Assembly: GCF_000283155.1 (NCBI RefSeq)
Contig: NW_004454206.1
Location: 16,866,334-16,930,333, forward strand
Source of the DNA: Ceratotherium simum simum
Lineage: Eukaryota > Chordata > Mammalia > Perissodactyla > Rhinocerotidae
Direction of reading: 5' to 3'
Length of the DNA stretch: 64,000 nucleotides
Made by a program: the position numbers and the translations under genes. The notes beneath the pieces were generated by a model. It saw only the letters and a program-made list of their open reading frames with translations, made no database searches and had not been told where the DNA came from. Of the stretch, positions 1 to 12,559 are shown piece after piece (positions within the stretch are counted from its first letter, which is position 1; every line of letters starts with the position of its first letter).

Positions 1-1297
1 ACGTCAATTGTAAGTGATGCTATAAATAACATCATTCTACTTATATCTTTGCATGCTTTTCCAGGTACTTTCTTAGTATAAATTCCTTTAATTTAAGCTT
101 TTGGGTTATTGTTTTTGCATATTTTAAAGACTTTTATGTATCATCAAATTATTCTTTGGAAAGTTTGGAGCGATTTAATTTCAGTACATAGGTGCTATTT
201 GGTGATTCTGTTTGACTAAGGCCAGAAGAAGAATCATATTTGAAATGTCAGGCTAAGTTATCAGATGGCAAAGGGAAATATTGTTCTACCTGGTTGCTTT
301 ATATTTCAATCTTTGCAGCATTAGACACTTTATTATATTTATGTTAGAGGCAGCATTAATTTTTATGAATTAATTAGTAATTGCTGATAATATGTGAGTA
401 ATGCAGCTTAATTCGTGATTTACCTGAGGCTAGAGCTTTGCTAACATTCCGCATTTCTTCTTTGTTTTCTGGATGATGATTTATTTTATTAATTTAGCTT
501 CTCATCCTCAAGTGAAATGTGGATTTTATAGCACAGATCATTCCTTTGTATATTCTTAAATGGCTTCTCCGGATTAACATGTTCTGAATACAGTTGGTGG
601 TAAAGCACCTAGTCTCTTGCCTAAATTATTCATGTTTGGGGGAGACTCTCAGGCAAATGTCTGGTTTTACTTTTCCACGTGAGTTCTTGTCTCACTGCAT
701 TTTACACAGAGGAAACAAAGCAGAAAATGTTGGAACTTGGTGAAAACAAATCCCAGGTGCACATGAATAAAGAAGGGTAGAGGAAAAGGAGAAGCATATG
801 GGAAGAGGAGCGGAAGGGAACAGATGCCAGATTGAAGAGGTCAAGGGAACAGGCTGCCTAGGGTGTAGAAATGGAAAAGTCAAAATGTGCGGAAGGACCT
901 TTCCATTTCTTAAAGCAGAAAGAATTTCAGTACTAGCATGAGTCAACGTGAAAACTGAGTGGTTTGTATTAGTCACTGGGTCCAATTTTTTCTACCAGAA
1001 ATATTAAGGATCACTGACTGCAACACTATGGGAAAGTGTATATTTCATGCCAAAAGTCTCAGAATCCTGCATGTGGAAATAGACATACGGCTAAACACTG
1101 TCTTCTGTCAAAATTGCCATCAAAATGCCCCCATTTTACGGCTCTCAAGAGCGGAGGACTGCTATAGGTTTATAGCAGGTTTACAGTAGGTTTATATACA
1201 ATGGAACTAACTAACCAATGTACCTTTAATGGGATTGCTAGAATCATCAATTATCCTTCTAGATATTCTGACATAGTTTGCTCATGTGATTTTTCAG
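1..1297 (+). other. DMD: DMD intron 56, 3' end (partial)
   Basis: AT-rich non-coding sequence ending in the acceptor of exon 57 (TTTTTCAG at 1290-1297). I recognise no clear interspersed repeat and no open frame resembling a known protein in it. The assignment as intron 56 follows from the exon that comes next. Confidence 0.9.
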
Positions 1298-1454
1298 GTC
1301 CCACTTGGAAGCCAGTTCTGACCAGTGGAAGCGTCTACACCTTTCTCTTCAGGAACTTCTGGTGTGGCTACAGCTGAAAGATGATGAGTTAAACCGGCAG
1401 GCACCTATTGGGGGCGATTTTCCAGCAGTTCAGAAGCAGAACGATGTACACAGG
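1298..1454 (+). CDS. DMD: Dystrophin exon 57 (157 nt)
   Basis: Coding exon of dystrophin, the submembrane rod protein linking cortical actin to the dystroglycan complex in muscle and neurons. The first base completes a split Arg codon from exon 56; 52 whole codons follow and the exon ends on a codon boundary (GTA CAC AGG). The protein starts [12 protein letters not shown] and ends QKQNDVHR; the Trp in DQWKR and the LVWLQLK stretch are typical of spectrin-repeat helix A. From memory this is human residues 2797-2849, the end of repeat 22 and start of repeat 23. Acceptor TTTTTCAG and donor GTAGGA flank it. One residue appears to differ from human as I remember it (DELN here, DELS in human, about residue 2829). 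The exon is not a multiple of 3, so skipping it alone shifts frame. It is part of Dp427, Dp260, Dp140 and Dp116 but not Dp71. Confidence 0.98.
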
Positions 1455-1669
1455 GTAGGACATTTTTAAGCCTAGTGCCTTGCACATAGTATGCATTCAG
1501 TGACTATTTTAAAATTAGTTTTGATTGAAATTACGTTGAATAGAAATCTTTTTTACACCTCTAATCCAAGGGTCAATTATAAATAATTCAAGCCATTATA
1601 TTTTAAATGTCAAAAGTGTCTGCATTAATAATATCCATTAAGAAATTGCCTATCTCTTTTGGTGATCTT

Positions 1670-2095
1670 TAAAAATGTTTTATTATGGAAACTATTGAAC
1701 ATATACAAAAGAAGATAGAATGTTATAATAAACACCCATGGACCCATCAAGACTTCAACAATTATCAATTCATAGCCAATCTTACTTCTATATCTCTACC
1801 CTGTCCCTCATTATTTTAAAGCAAATCTCAGGCATGGATCATTTAATTCATAAATATTTGAGAAAGTATCTCTAAAAGATAAGGATTCGCTCTTTAAAAG
1901 TAACCACATTGCTAATATAATGCTTGCAAAATGTCAATAACTTTATCATAACAAATATCCAGGCAGTATTCAAATTTCCATTTCTCACATAGTCTTGAAT
2001 GTTTTAGCAGGTTTTTTGTTTGTATTTTTTTTGATTTCAATAAGCATTGAAATAAGGTCCACACATTGCGTTTGGTTAATTTACCTCTTAAATCT
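1670..2095. mobile_element. L1-type LINE 3' UTR fragment
   Basis: The stretch has the wording of old mammalian L1 3' UTRs: AACACCCATGGACCCATCA, CAAATCTCAGGCATGGATC, ATCCAGGCAGTATTCAAATTT and CACACATTGCGTTTGGTT in the expected order. It is degenerate and carries no coding frame. Family assignment is by recall only, and orientation is not certain. Confidence 0.65.
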
Positions 2096-2104
2096 CTTTT
2101 TTTT

Positions 2105-2240
2105 TTTTCACTTTTTATTTGGAAATGATTATAGATCCACGGTAAGTTACAAAACTAGTACAGAGAGTTTCCCTGTACATTTCACCCAGTTTCCTCTAAT
2201 GGTTACATTCTATATAACTATGGAACAATAATTATTCTCA
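2105..2240. mobile_element. Second L1-like 3' UTR fragment
   Basis: ACTAGTACAGAGAGTTTCCC, TTTCACCCAGTTTCCTCTAA and ACTATGGAACAATAATTATT follow the usual pattern of an old L1 3' UTR. It directly follows the previous fragment after a short T tract and may be part of the same insertion. Confidence 0.5.
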
Positions 2241-2243
2241 TCT

Positions 2244-2369
2244 TAACATGTAATCAATATAAAAATTTACGCTTACAACGGTTACAGAACATCTTAACTC
2301 AGACAAGCCACATTTCAAGTGCTCATAACCAGACGTGGCTAGTGGCTACCGTATCGAACAGTGCAGTTC
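2244..2369 (+). mobile_element. MER3-type hAT element, 3' half
   Basis: AACATGTAATCAATATAAAA, CCACATTTCAAGTGCTCA and ACGTGGCTAGTGGCTACCG, ending GAACAGTGCAG, match the 3' half of the MER3 non-autonomous hAT (Charlie) transposon as I know it. The 5' half is missing, probably lost or overwritten by the adjacent LINE fragments. Confidence 0.75.
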
Positions 2370-2589
2370 TACAGGTTTGATCATATTCAGGTTTGAATTT
2401 TTTTGGAAAGGCTGCTTCATAGGTGATAGCATATTCTTCCATCATCAGGAGGTACATAATGTCCTGTTTTCTCTTTTCTGTGTGTGATTTTGGCAGCTGT
2501 TAATGATCAATGGCTAGGAGTTGCAATGTGATAACTGCCTATGTCTATCATTTCTTCATGTATTAGCTGGAGTACTTCTATGAAAAAAA

Positions 2590-3560
2590 AATTTACTCAT
2601 CCACTGTTTGGGTACCCAGTATACTTTTCATATAGGATATGTGGGATAAATGTTTCTTCTTTACCAATCTTCAGAATAACAAGTTGTTCACTAGCATCTT
2701 CCAACAGTGATTGATTGTTTCTTTTTTCTTGTTTTTCATTATATTTCTGTCTTCTCTACTACACAATGAATGGGGAAGGCAGAGATTTGGTCTTGCTCAC
2801 CTCCAAGACACTATTACCTAGCAAAGTATCTGGCATACAATGGATACTGATAAGTGTTTTTGTAATGAGAATAAAAGATACATGAACAGAAATGAATAGC
2901 AAACCAAGTAAATTACTACCAAACAATAAAAGCTTGATAAAATGGTACCACTTTTGTATGTTCAGCACTTAAAGGAAAGATCTCTACAGAGACACAGCCA
3001 AAGGTGGCATCTTGAGGAAAGGTCAAGGGTTTATATTATTCCGGAGAAGAGGATATAGAAGATTGCAAAAAGGGAAGAAAAAAAGAAGGAAGACCCAAGA
3101 GTCTTTGCAAAAAATTACCAAGGAAACTGCCAGTTTCTCCTTTAGCCATTCCCCCTCATATAATTCAGAATACTAAATTAGCTTTCATGGTAGGGTGGAA
3201 TAATGTAATAATGATATTTTTTAAATGTTATAACTTGGAATAAATAGTGAAAACATTCTGGTGTATATGTAGAAGAGCATTCATTGAGAAGGATGAGCAT
3301 TTTAAATAGAATGTATTATATGATATAGTGAAATGAGAAGAATTTCTACCAATGGTGTAATTTTGTTCTAGTTCCTGAAACCAAAGAAGATGAATCATTG
3401 AACAAATGCACTAGGATTCATGAAACTGAGATTCTAGTCATATTCTGCCTTAAGTTAGATTGTGATTGCTACTTTGTTCTTCAGTTGAAAGATGAGGAAT
3501 TGGGTCCACAGAATTTCTACAGTCCCTTCTAGGCAACATTTTGTTATTAATATTACCTCA
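2590..3560. other. Unassigned intronic DNA
   Basis: AT-rich intron with no repeat family I can name. A purine-rich patch (GGGAAGAAAAAAAGAAGGAAG) near 3070-3090 is the only compositional oddity. Confidence 0.6.
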
Positions 3561-3582
3561 CTATCCCTGGTTATTTGCTTTT

Positions 3583-3836
3583 TTTTTTTTTTTTGTGAGG
3601 AAGACCAGCCCTGAGCTAACATCTATTGGCAATTCTCCTCCTTTTTTTTTCCCTTTTTCTACCCAAAGCCCCAGTAGATAGTTGTATGATATAGTTGCAC
3701 ATCCTTCTAGTTGCTGTATGTGGGACACCACCTCAGCATGGCTGGACAAGCAGTGCGTCAGTGCATGCCCGGGATCTGAACCTGGGCCACCAGTAGCAGA
3801 GCGTGCGCACTTAACTGCTAAGCCACAGGGCCAGCC
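3583..3836 (-). mobile_element. ERE SINE, long form, antisense
   Basis: tRNA-derived perissodactyl SINE on the minus strand. Read on the plus strand it begins with the T tract (the A tail), has one 3' tail module (GAAGACCAGCCCTGAGCTAA), then the body, and ends at the GGGCCAGCCC head. Box B is present as its complement (GGATCTGAACC). Flanking target-site duplication: CCCTGGTTATTTGCTTT (3565-3581) against CCCTGGTTATCTGCTTT (3837-3853), one mismatch. Several CpG sites have decayed, so this is not among the youngest copies. Confidence 0.93.
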
Positions 3837-3854
3837 CCCTGGTTATCTGCTTTG

Positions 3855-4430
3855 ATTTTGTCGGGGAAGAGGGAGAATCCCCCTCTACCCTTTCCCTTAA
3901 GGTTCTTATGGCTGGCCAAATAATTAAAAGACAGGTTAGCAGGAGAAAATAATACCAAGTTTAATAACATGTATACACAGGAGAAACCAGAGAAACTGAG
4001 TTTCTCCACACAATAGTGGCGATTCTGATCTTAAATACCATCTTCAGCTAAAGACAAAGGAGGATGTTGGGGGTGGTAGTGGTTTGGGAGTTCAGAGGGG
4101 AAGAAGACAATTCACATGGAGATAGAAATGCAAATGTTTGTCTGACAAGTCTTTTCAGGGGCACCTATAGAGAATGTGGCCAGGGAGAGACAGAAATTTT
4201 GATAAAATGGGCTTGTTGGTGCCTTTCCTATTGTAACATCTATTTTGCGTTATATTACAGCCATCATATGATAGTAACTCCTTTCTGGAACAGGTCTTCT
4301 GTGTTAAATTCTTTAGGCAGTTTGGGGGAGGTCAAATGTCCATCAGAGAAAATAATCAAGGTAAAGAGATATATTTCAGGGTGGTCAATTTTGATCTCCC
4401 ACAGTTGCTCGCTAACAGTGGTAAAATGCT
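3855..4430. other. Possible old LTR-type repeat
   Basis: The stretch (CCCTTTCCCTTAAGGTTCTT, AAAGACAGGTTAGCAGGAGA, GAGAAACTGAGTTTCTCC and so on) has the feel of a dispersed, LTR-like element, and its plus strand stays open for about 120 codons at 4064-4432 without resembling a known protein. I cannot name the family. A repeat library search would settle it. Confidence 0.35.
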
Positions 4431-4679
4431 AGTACTTATCAATCTCAGTCTTCTTACTCAGGAATCTCATGACAATTAACATGCATTTGGGAGATAGTGA
4501 TGCTAGAGTCATGGGTAACACGCACCAGACTGAAGTAAATTGATCCCCACTGGGCTAGTGTGCTTGTTCAGATACCCACCTGTTACCTTTCTTTGACTTT
4601 TCAGGACTTCCAGACCATTGATAGCTCTGTGTTCTATATATTAGGTCCACTGCTCCTCTATCTTTACCTCCCTCCAAGT

Positions 4680-5625
4680 CCAACTTAGATTCAATCACCA
4701 AACATTTTAGTAACTTTTTTCTGAAACCCTACAATCCTTTGCTTTATTGTCTTTTTGTTGCTGCAATCTACAAAATTCTAAAGCTTGGAGAATCTAACTA
4801 AATGCTTTCTCCTATCCAAACAACCACAGAGCAGACTGGTATAGTACCTTTTCAGGATGACCAACCTCCAGCCTTCCATTGCCAATACATCACTGGGTCA
4901 ATTTACCTCCAAAATATATCTTGACTCTGTCTACTGTAGTCATCGCCATAGTTACAAGAGACCATTTCTCCTAGCTTTTCTGCTTCTGCTCTTGCCACCC
5001 TACAATGCAATCTATGTTTCGGTCAGAGTAACCTATGTAAATACATAAATTGAATTATGTCAGTCCTCATCTTAACACTCTTCAGTGGCTTCTCAGTGCC
5101 CTTGGGAAAAGACCAAAATCCTCAGCAAGGACCCCAAAGCCCCATCTGGCTTGCCTGGCCCCGACCTTCTCTTTTCTTACTGTTCTTCTTCTTGCTCGGT
5201 GGATGCTAGCCATTCTGCCTTCTTTTGGTTTTTCCACTTCTCTATGTTCCTCTCAGGTGAGGCTTTGAACATGCTGATCCTCTGTCTGAAACTCTTTCTA
5301 CCCATACCTACCCCCTCATAATTTCCTGGTTAACATCTAATAATCCTTTACATCTTGGTTCAGACATCAAGCAAGCTTTTCCCTGATGCCCACATTTGAC
5401 CAGATCTCCCTTTATATGCTCTCATAACACTATCTACTTTTCCTTCTATAACCTAACGTTCTTTGTCATCGTGGATAAGTGTGACTATCTAAGTAATGTC
5501 AACCACCCTCACTAAACCATGTGCTCCAAGAAGCTTTCTTTTGGGGAGAGGGTTGTCATTTTTATACCCAGAATTTTATAAAGTGTCTAGTATATGGTAG
5601 ACACTGAATAGGTAAAGGAACAAAG
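4680..5625 (+). mobile_element. L2 LINE fossil, 3' part, sense
   Basis: Sense-oriented L2: CCTCCAAAATATATCTTGAC, CACTCTTCAGTGGCTTCTC, AAGGACCCCAAAGCCCCATC, TGGCTTGCCTGGCCCCGACC, and the terminal AGTATATGGTAGACACTGAA-type end at about 5590-5610. This is the end of the reverse-transcriptase frame plus 3' UTR of L2, heavily mutated with no intact frame. Confidence 0.8.
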
Positions 5626-5670
5626 GAATTAAGGAAGGAAGGTAAGGAAGGAGGAAGGGAGGAAAAAAAC
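5625..5670 (+). repeat. (AAGG)n purine tract
   Basis: Imperfect AAGG/GGAA simple repeat directly at the 3' end of the L2 element. L2 ends in short tandem tails, so it may have grown from the L2 tail. Confidence 0.75.
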
Positions 5671-8365
5671 AACCCATGAACTAATCTTAACTTTGTTCAT
5701 TCTTCTCTAGTCCACTGAGACCAAGGGCAGGGAAAGACAGAATAGAGAATGATGTTCCTTCCTCACTTGCAGAATTTTTCTGTTTATTGCCCACTAAGCA
5801 TCCTTTTGTAGTGTGTAGAGCTCTTTGATGATTTACTTGTGGTCTGGCCCAATGTTTTCTCTTCGTAGCCTTAAGAAGAATCCTTGTCACAAAACACTCT
5901 CCTCCCTCAAAGAACATCATCACTCCTAAGTCTTGACGAGAGAACAACTTAGCACCCTGTTTTGTTACATTTATGCAGTGTCCCTTTTCTAGTTGTAGTG
6001 GAATGGCTGTCTAGTTAGTAATGCTCATGTTGCCTGTGGACAAAAAGATCAAAGGAAAATCCTTGGAATTGGGTCTCTCCATCAGATCTTCTGAACTCAC
6101 TTAGGAAGAGAGAAAGGAAACACAATCACTACAAAACTCTGTCAAGCTCTAGTCTTTGACAGATTTTATATTTGTAGACTTTTGTTTTACCTTGCCACGT
6201 TTCCAGGATTATAAATTGTCTCGCTCTTTATGGGTTTCTTGATTCACATACTGTTTATCTAGAATGTTTGGTATCAAGATGGGTCACTTGCTATTGTAAA
6301 CTTGTTCCCCGTGTATTTGGTGTGTCACTTTGTTTTAATCACCTGCTGACTATGTATTGTAAATTATTAATGCCCTTGGTTGTGGCTTTTTATGGGAATA
6401 CAAATCCTATGAAAATGTCAAAAGTTGAAACTATAGTCAAATATTTTTCACTTTTCTATAAATCAGGATTTTATAAAACAGGTCATTTATATTTTCTTTG
6501 TATATCATTGCAGATTAATGATAAAATGTTATAGCAAAATATTTACGTTTTGTACTCTTTACTTAAGGCAAATATATATGGTCAGTCTCTATTACTGTGA
6601 TGGAGGAGTATGTCGTTTTCCTGTAGGTAAGATGCCAAGGAAGTCCACAGAGGTAGTTGGGGACTGCAGTCTCACTCCCCAAAGCAATTTTTACAGCCAT
6701 AGGAGTGGATCTCTGTTCCCCAAACCAGCTGGGCAGCACGACAACAGCAACTGGAATGGCTCTCAAGACTAATTAATAAAATAATGCTCCATATGCGGTG
6801 AAGTGTTATAAATAATTAAAGCTCAAATGTGCCTTAGCAAATATAAACTGACCAATTTTTATATCTTTTGAATACATTATCCTGGCTTTTATGGTTCCTC
6901 ATTACTTGCCTCACTAGACTGACTCGTTTTCAATTAGTGTGTATTATTCTGGTCCAGATATATTTTTAAAACTGACTTCCTTTGTTTTACTTGAGCAGTC
7001 ACTAAAGTGATATTTATTACTTGTCTACTTCTGTGATTAACCTAGAGAGAGTTTTAAAGGAGCAAATCATAGCGGGGAATTTCTAAAGAGAATTACAATA
7101 AACCGTGAGCTTATTTAATTCCCTTGTCCTACCCCAAATCCAAATAGAGATTAGGTCTTGATTATAAGAACACTGTAGGTAATGGCTTTTTGTCTGCATT
7201 TTTACTAACGAAATTGTTTGTCATTAGGTTTTCATCTTTCAATTAAAAAATCTCTATAATTCCTTCCCTAGAGACCATTAAGGATACCTTCAAAGCTTCC
7301 TGAAATTTTCTGCTTAAGATTTAGATGGAAGTAATCAATACATATGTTATTAAAACAGTGGACAGAAAGCCATTATTGCGTGGATGCTGTTGACAAATGA
7401 AAAGTCTTGAATAAAGTAGTTTACTTGTTCATTCGTCAGGTCATATATTATGCATGTTCAGTTTCTTCAGAAGTCACCACAAAGTGAGGGAGAGGTTCAG
7501 AAATTCAATAAAATTATCCTGAAATCATGGTGTAGATTATACATTTATTGGAGCTAAATCTATTAATGCTGGCCTGCTTCCTTTGGGTATGTTTTAGTAT
7601 GTGTGTTAGCTTGATGAATTCCCTGTGTTTTCTTTCCACAGGAATAAAAAATGTCTTTGGGTGCCATTTGTGAATGTTAAGATTCAAGTCAGCTCTGTGT
7701 CAAAAAAATATTGCATTGTTCCCTATCACCTCTGAAAAATAACAAAAAAAGGTTGTAATAGAGTGATTCATTCCAACATTTGATGACCTGGCCCCTTGGA
7801 GTTTCTAGATAAGTTTGGTTCCCCTGCAAAATTCACTGTTAGTTCTGTCCACTCTAAGATGTCTGCTTGGTTATGCTGGAGGAAATAGACATCTTTTTGG
7901 TCTATTCTTCATCACTAATGGAGTAAGCTACTTTTGTATAAGTTTGATATTTTATGCAGTCATATTTAGGAATGCTGAATAAAAAAGATTTTAAATTATT
8001 TTTAGAACTACATTTCTAGGCATTTGAGGAAGTCTTCTGAAAACTAGCTATATCATCAAAACTTAAGAACAGAGTCATCTATGATTTGCTACTTTTCTTT
8101 AATGACTATAGTAAAATAAAATACGAATAATTTACAAGTTGACTTTTCTACCAAAGTCCTCTTTCTAACCATGTCAAAATATTTTGCTGTCTTGACAAAT
8201 ACTCTTAAGAATAATATTCATAGAGTATTTTGCCTTTACAAAGCACTTTTACACATGTTCATTTAATTACAAATGAACCCCTGATCTTTTTCTGTGTTCT
8301 TCCTTTTACCAAAAAAAATTATTTTAGGAAAAACTGTACCATAACTCAGACTCCTAGAATTTATT
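5671..8365. other. Unassigned intronic DNA
   Basis: AT-rich intron without a repeat I can name. Short open frames at 5687-5947, 6268-6534 and 6518-6772 have no recognisable protein similarity and no splice context; I treat them as chance. Confidence 0.6.
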
Positions 8366-9225
8366 GATTCTTTCAGTAATTATTTATTGAGTACCTACTC
8401 TATGCCAGGGGCTGAGGATACAGTAGTCAACAAAACAAGACTCTGCCCCCATGGACCTGCAAATTTTAGTGAGGGAAATACACAGTAAACCAATAAATTA
8501 ATGTATAAAATCACGTCAGGTTATTGCTATGAAGAGAAAATAAACAAAACAGGAATAGAGAAAGACTGAGAGGTAGTGGCTCACCTGAGGTGGTTATATT
8601 TGAGCGAAGGCCTATGCGAGTGAGTGAGCCAAGCAAAGACCTTGAGTAAAGAGTATTCTAGGCAGTAGGAGCAACAAATTCAAAAGCCCAGGTGTAAGAA
8701 CGGGTTTGGACGGTTGTTCAAGGAATAGCAAGACAGGTTAGTGATAGGTTATAGAGAGAGGCAAAGGTCAGATAATGAATTGTCTTGTCTGCCATAGTTT
8801 GGAGGTGGATTTTATTCTGTGTGTAATGAGGCGTCATAAGCAAGGATGATGTGATCTGATTTATGTGTTCAGAAGCAGACTCTGGCTCCCATATGGAGAA
8901 TCGGCGGGAGGAGGAGCAAAACTGAAAGCAGGGAGAATGTTAGGAGGGTGTTGGAGTCATCTAGGAAGGAGACAATGATGACTTGAACTAGAATGGAAAT
9001 AGATATGGTGAAAAGTTATTTGATCCAAGATATATTTTGAAGGTAGAGCTGATAGAACTTTAGAGGGGATGTGTAATGTGAGAGAAAATGAAGAGTCAAG
9101 GGTGACTCTGAAGTCTGTGGTTTGAACAAATGGGGAAATGAGGATGCCATTTATGGAGACGGGAAAGACTTCAAAATGATCATGGATAAGGGTGCGTACG
9201 TGGAGCAAAACAAGAGTTCTATTTT
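8366..9225 (+). repeat. Ancient dispersed mammalian repeat, family not named
   Basis: TTATTTATTGAGTACCTACT, CTATGCCAGGGGCTGAGGAT, ACAAAACAAGACTCTGCCCC, then GTATTCTAGGCAGTAGGAGC, AATTCAAAAGCCCAGGTGT, GATGATGTGATCTGATTTA and GAGTCAAGGGTGACTCTGAA, in the order seen in a common, old, unprocessed mammalian repeat about 0.9 kb long. Relatives in this window lie near 21.63, 34.80, 53.07 and 60.93 kb. I am sure it is dispersed but not of its library name. Confidence 0.7.
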
Positions 9226-10020
9226 TGGATTATGGTGATAGACAGAGACAAATGGTATGATTCAGAAATTATTCACCACTTACACTTGACAATCTCAAAT
9301 TTTGGCTGAGCCTCTTGAGAATGGATATAAATTAATTTGTCACAGGGTTTCCTAATAAACCATTCATCTTGTACTGTTGCTTCAAAAGGAATTTCCAAAA
9401 TGTAGGGTTTAGGCTCAATGACCTAAGACCTAATTCTCTAAATGACCATGGGAACAGATTGAGTTTTCACCGGTGATTTCTGAAGGTCAGCTCAGAACTT
9501 AACAACATTATTGTCAGTAGGAAGTGACTTCCCCAGTGGTTGTTGGAAGCAGCCCAGCCTTAGGATTGAGAGTCAAACAGCTGTTCAAGATGCTGTGTGG
9601 GCACTAAACCATTCCTCCATAGTATTGCAGATCTGCAAGCAGGCTGGACTCTATTCTACTTCACGCCCTTGATCTCAGAGAACACAACTTTCAGTTTAAA
9701 AGACTTCAAAAAGAATAAATCTCAATGAGAAGCTTGTTAAACGCATTTTCCCCCTAAACACTCAAAACTGTTCTCTCACTGAGTTGGATTAGATTTTTAC
9801 AAAAATAATTTCAGGCTTGAAACAGGTCCATTTACTTTTCAACTTTGCTTCCAATTGATTGAATCTCATTTATAGATGTTGTTGTTCATGTTGTTGACTG
9901 TCTGAAACAATGGCTAGATCTATCTGATAGTGTAATCCCTTATCTTCACTTTTATTCAGAAGTAGAGTGAAAATAAGATGAAACTTTTCCTATCTTCTTT
10001 AAAGACTATTACGTAGTCAA
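9226..10020. other. Unassigned intronic DNA
   Basis: No gene, repeat family or structured element recognised in this 0.8 kb. Confidence 0.6.
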
Positions 10021-10250
10021 ACTCAGAGAAACAGAGAGTAGAAAGGTGATTGAGAGGGGATGGGGAGAGGGGGAAATGGGGAGTTGCTGTTCAACAGGTG
10101 TAAAGTTTCAGTTATGCAAGGTGAATAAGTTCTAGAGACCTGCTGTACAATGTAGAGCCTATGGATAACACTACAATATTGTGCACTTAAAACTTTGTTC
10201 AGAGAGTAGATCTCATGTTAAGTGTTCTTAGCATAGTAAAAAAATAAGGA
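10021..10250 (+). mobile_element. L1 3' UTR fragment, sense
   Basis: GGGGGAAATGGGGAGTTGCT, GTAAAGTTTCAGTTATGCAA, GGTGAATAAGTTCTAGAGAC, CTGCTGTACAATGTAGAGCC and GAGAGTAGATCTCATGTTAA follow the order of L1MA/L1MB-type 3' UTRs in sense orientation. No coding part remains. Confidence 0.8.
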
Positions 10251-10861
10251 TGATTATGACCTTTCTTTATAACCCATATGCCCCATTTTCATAGCTTCTC
10301 TAATACCAGATCTCGAATGAATACGTATTAAGAGAATCCTTTGTCTTTCCGGGTTTTTTGTTCTGTTGTCACTGCCTTCAAATTTTTTTCTTTCACAAAT
10401 CCCTACGAATTTGCCTTAGATTCTTAGAGCCAAAGTTCCTGCTGCTCCAGTTAACTACATTTCTGGATCTTGCCCTTTTCCAAGATCTTGGTTTCAAATT
10501 AATTGGGTATTGATTGTCCCTAAATGCTGATTCACTAAATCAGCATTTTGTAAATAAAATATTTCCGATGTGTTGAGACAATAAATATGGTGGCTCTTTA
10601 AATAAGAAAGGTCATTATGGTGAGAGAATGTATTCAGCAATTTTCTTATCAGAAATAAAACCAGTATAGGAGGCATACAGACAAGGTAGAAATAATATGG
10701 AAACTAGAATGGTAATGTAAGATGACAAAACTATTAAGCACTGATCAAATTGCAAAGATGACTGTGTTGATGTCCTTGTCCTATGCCTACTCAGTAACCA
10801 TTTGTTGAACAAATGGCACCGTTGGATCACTTTAAATTTTAGGGTCTGTCTAGTGTTTTTT

Positions 10862-11178
10862 TGTTTTCTTTCTTTTCTTTTCTTTTTTTTTTTTTTGTCA
10901 GGAAGATCAGCCCTGAGCTAACATCCATGCTAATCCTCCTCTTTTTGCTGAGGAAGACCAGCTCTGAGCTAATATCTATTGCCAATCCTCCTCCTTTTTT
11001 CTCCCCAAACCCCCAGTAGATAGTTGTATGTCATAGTTGCACATCCTTCTAGTTGCTGTACGTGGGACACCGCCTCAGCATGGCCGGAGAAGCGGTGCGT
11101 CAGTGCGCGCCCGGGATCCGAACCCCGGCCACCAGTCGCAGAGCGCGCACACTTAACTGCTAAGCCATGGGGCCGGCC
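10862..11178 (-). mobile_element. ERE SINE with duplicated 3' tail module, antisense
   Basis: Minus-strand ERE SINE. After the T tract, plus-strand reading shows two consecutive tail modules (GGAAGATCAGCCCTGAGCTA at about 10901 and GGAAGACCAGCTCTGAGCTA at about 10951), then the body and the GGGGCCGGCC head. Box B complement GGATCCGAACCC is intact. Target-site duplication CTGTCTAGTGTTTTTTTG (10846-10863) against CTGTCTGGTGTTCTTTG (11179-11195). The open frame across 11024-11221 is only the translated SINE. Confidence 0.93.
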
Positions 11179-11739
11179 CTGTCTGGTGTTCTTTGATCTC
11201 CTATCTAATGCTGCAGACTAGAGGAAAAGCTCCAACCAACTGTTCAAACTATGGAACTTCTGAATGTTGACATAAACATTTCCTCTAGGGAAGAAATCAC
11301 TGGGATAAGAAGGCAGAGCTAATCAGGCCTCGTCTTGAGGAAAATCCATCCAGTAACCCAAAGGTTACACTTAGCTTTGGATCTGTAACATAAGAATAGG
11401 CCCAGAATAAGATCTCTCTTGATGGCATTAATTTTTTCTCTAATAATTCATGAGACCAACTTTCACCCTCAAGCATGTTCTGCATCTGAAGCAACCCGGC
11501 CTCCATATAACACACTCTGGTTTTCTAACTGGATATTCTATTATTTTATTCAATAGTATTTATGGAGTATCTACTCTGTGTCAAGATATGGCTATAATTT
11601 TTATCATTAGTAATGATGCCTAGGAGAGACTATCTCAAACTGCCACCATGTAACAGGTCTGTGGCCAATCAATGATCTAAACATGTTGATAATAGAATAT
11701 TAGAACTGGATGTATGACCTTAGATAAGGTGTTTTGCAA

Positions 11740-11885
11740 ACTCCTGCATTTTACAAATGAGGACACGAAGGCTCGGGGAGATTTTATGACCTACCTGTTC
11801 TAGATCATGCAGCCAAGCTTTGGCCCAGCCCAGACTTGAACTTCAGGTCTCCTGCCACTCAGAGCAGTGCTCTTTTCCCCCTTGT
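11740..11885 (-). mobile_element. MIR SINE fragment, antisense
   Basis: GCATTTTACAAATGAGGACAC, AAGGCTCGGGGAGATTTTAT, ATCATGCAGCCAAGCTTTGG and CAGACTTGAACTTCAGGTC are the complement of the MIR core (normally CATTTTACAGATGAGGAAAC in antisense). Degenerate and old. Confidence 0.75.
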
Positions 11886-12559
11886 TCAGTCGGCCTCCCA
11901 GGATGGTTCTGTAAAGTTCTGCTAATATGGAAATAACGTGTAGTCATTCCATCAGATTTCAGCCTGAATAGCACAAATATAGCCTTGCCACTTCAATGGG
12001 AATATAGGTAAAATTCAGCTCCATGGAAACTGTCTGTGACTGAAGGAGATCTGTGTTTTGAAAAGCCAGGGCTTTTACTCACATCCGTAGTAACAGGACC
12101 GCTGTGTCCAGGTGAAAACAGCATAGCTTTTTTCTCTGAAATGCTGGTACCTCTCGTCCTGCCCCTCTCTTCTTTGTGGTACATCAAGCAGATCAGTATC
12201 TCACCCTTCATCCCCTCTACACCTGGTTCTGAGCTACTTCTATTTATGGTATTATTAAGTATTTGTGGTAATATTCACCATATTTTTTCTTCTGCAAACA
12301 GGAGATGTAGGAAAAAAAACCCAAAGAATCAATGACTTGGTTCTTCTCCGTTACTTTCAGGTTTTTAACGTTTTTGATTTGCTTCATGGCCATTAGGGTT
12401 TTCCACTTATGTGTCTTCCAAATTATTAATTCAGGGAACTTTTATTTTTTTCTGTCACTCACTTTCATCCTGGCTTAAGAGTTTCAAGATTTGGATTCTA
12501 AGTGACTAATGAACTGATGGCTTAGGTAAATCCTAACTTATCTGTACTTCACTTTGCAT

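Noticed and set aside
11024..11221. Protein-like open frames sharing CTAKPRGRP or AEHAHLTAKPQGRP-type words, also near 17993, 22261-22618, 34328, 40106-40388 and 44575-44866
   Set aside because: All are translations of ERE SINE bodies on one strand or the other. The similarity between them reflects the repeat, not a gene family.
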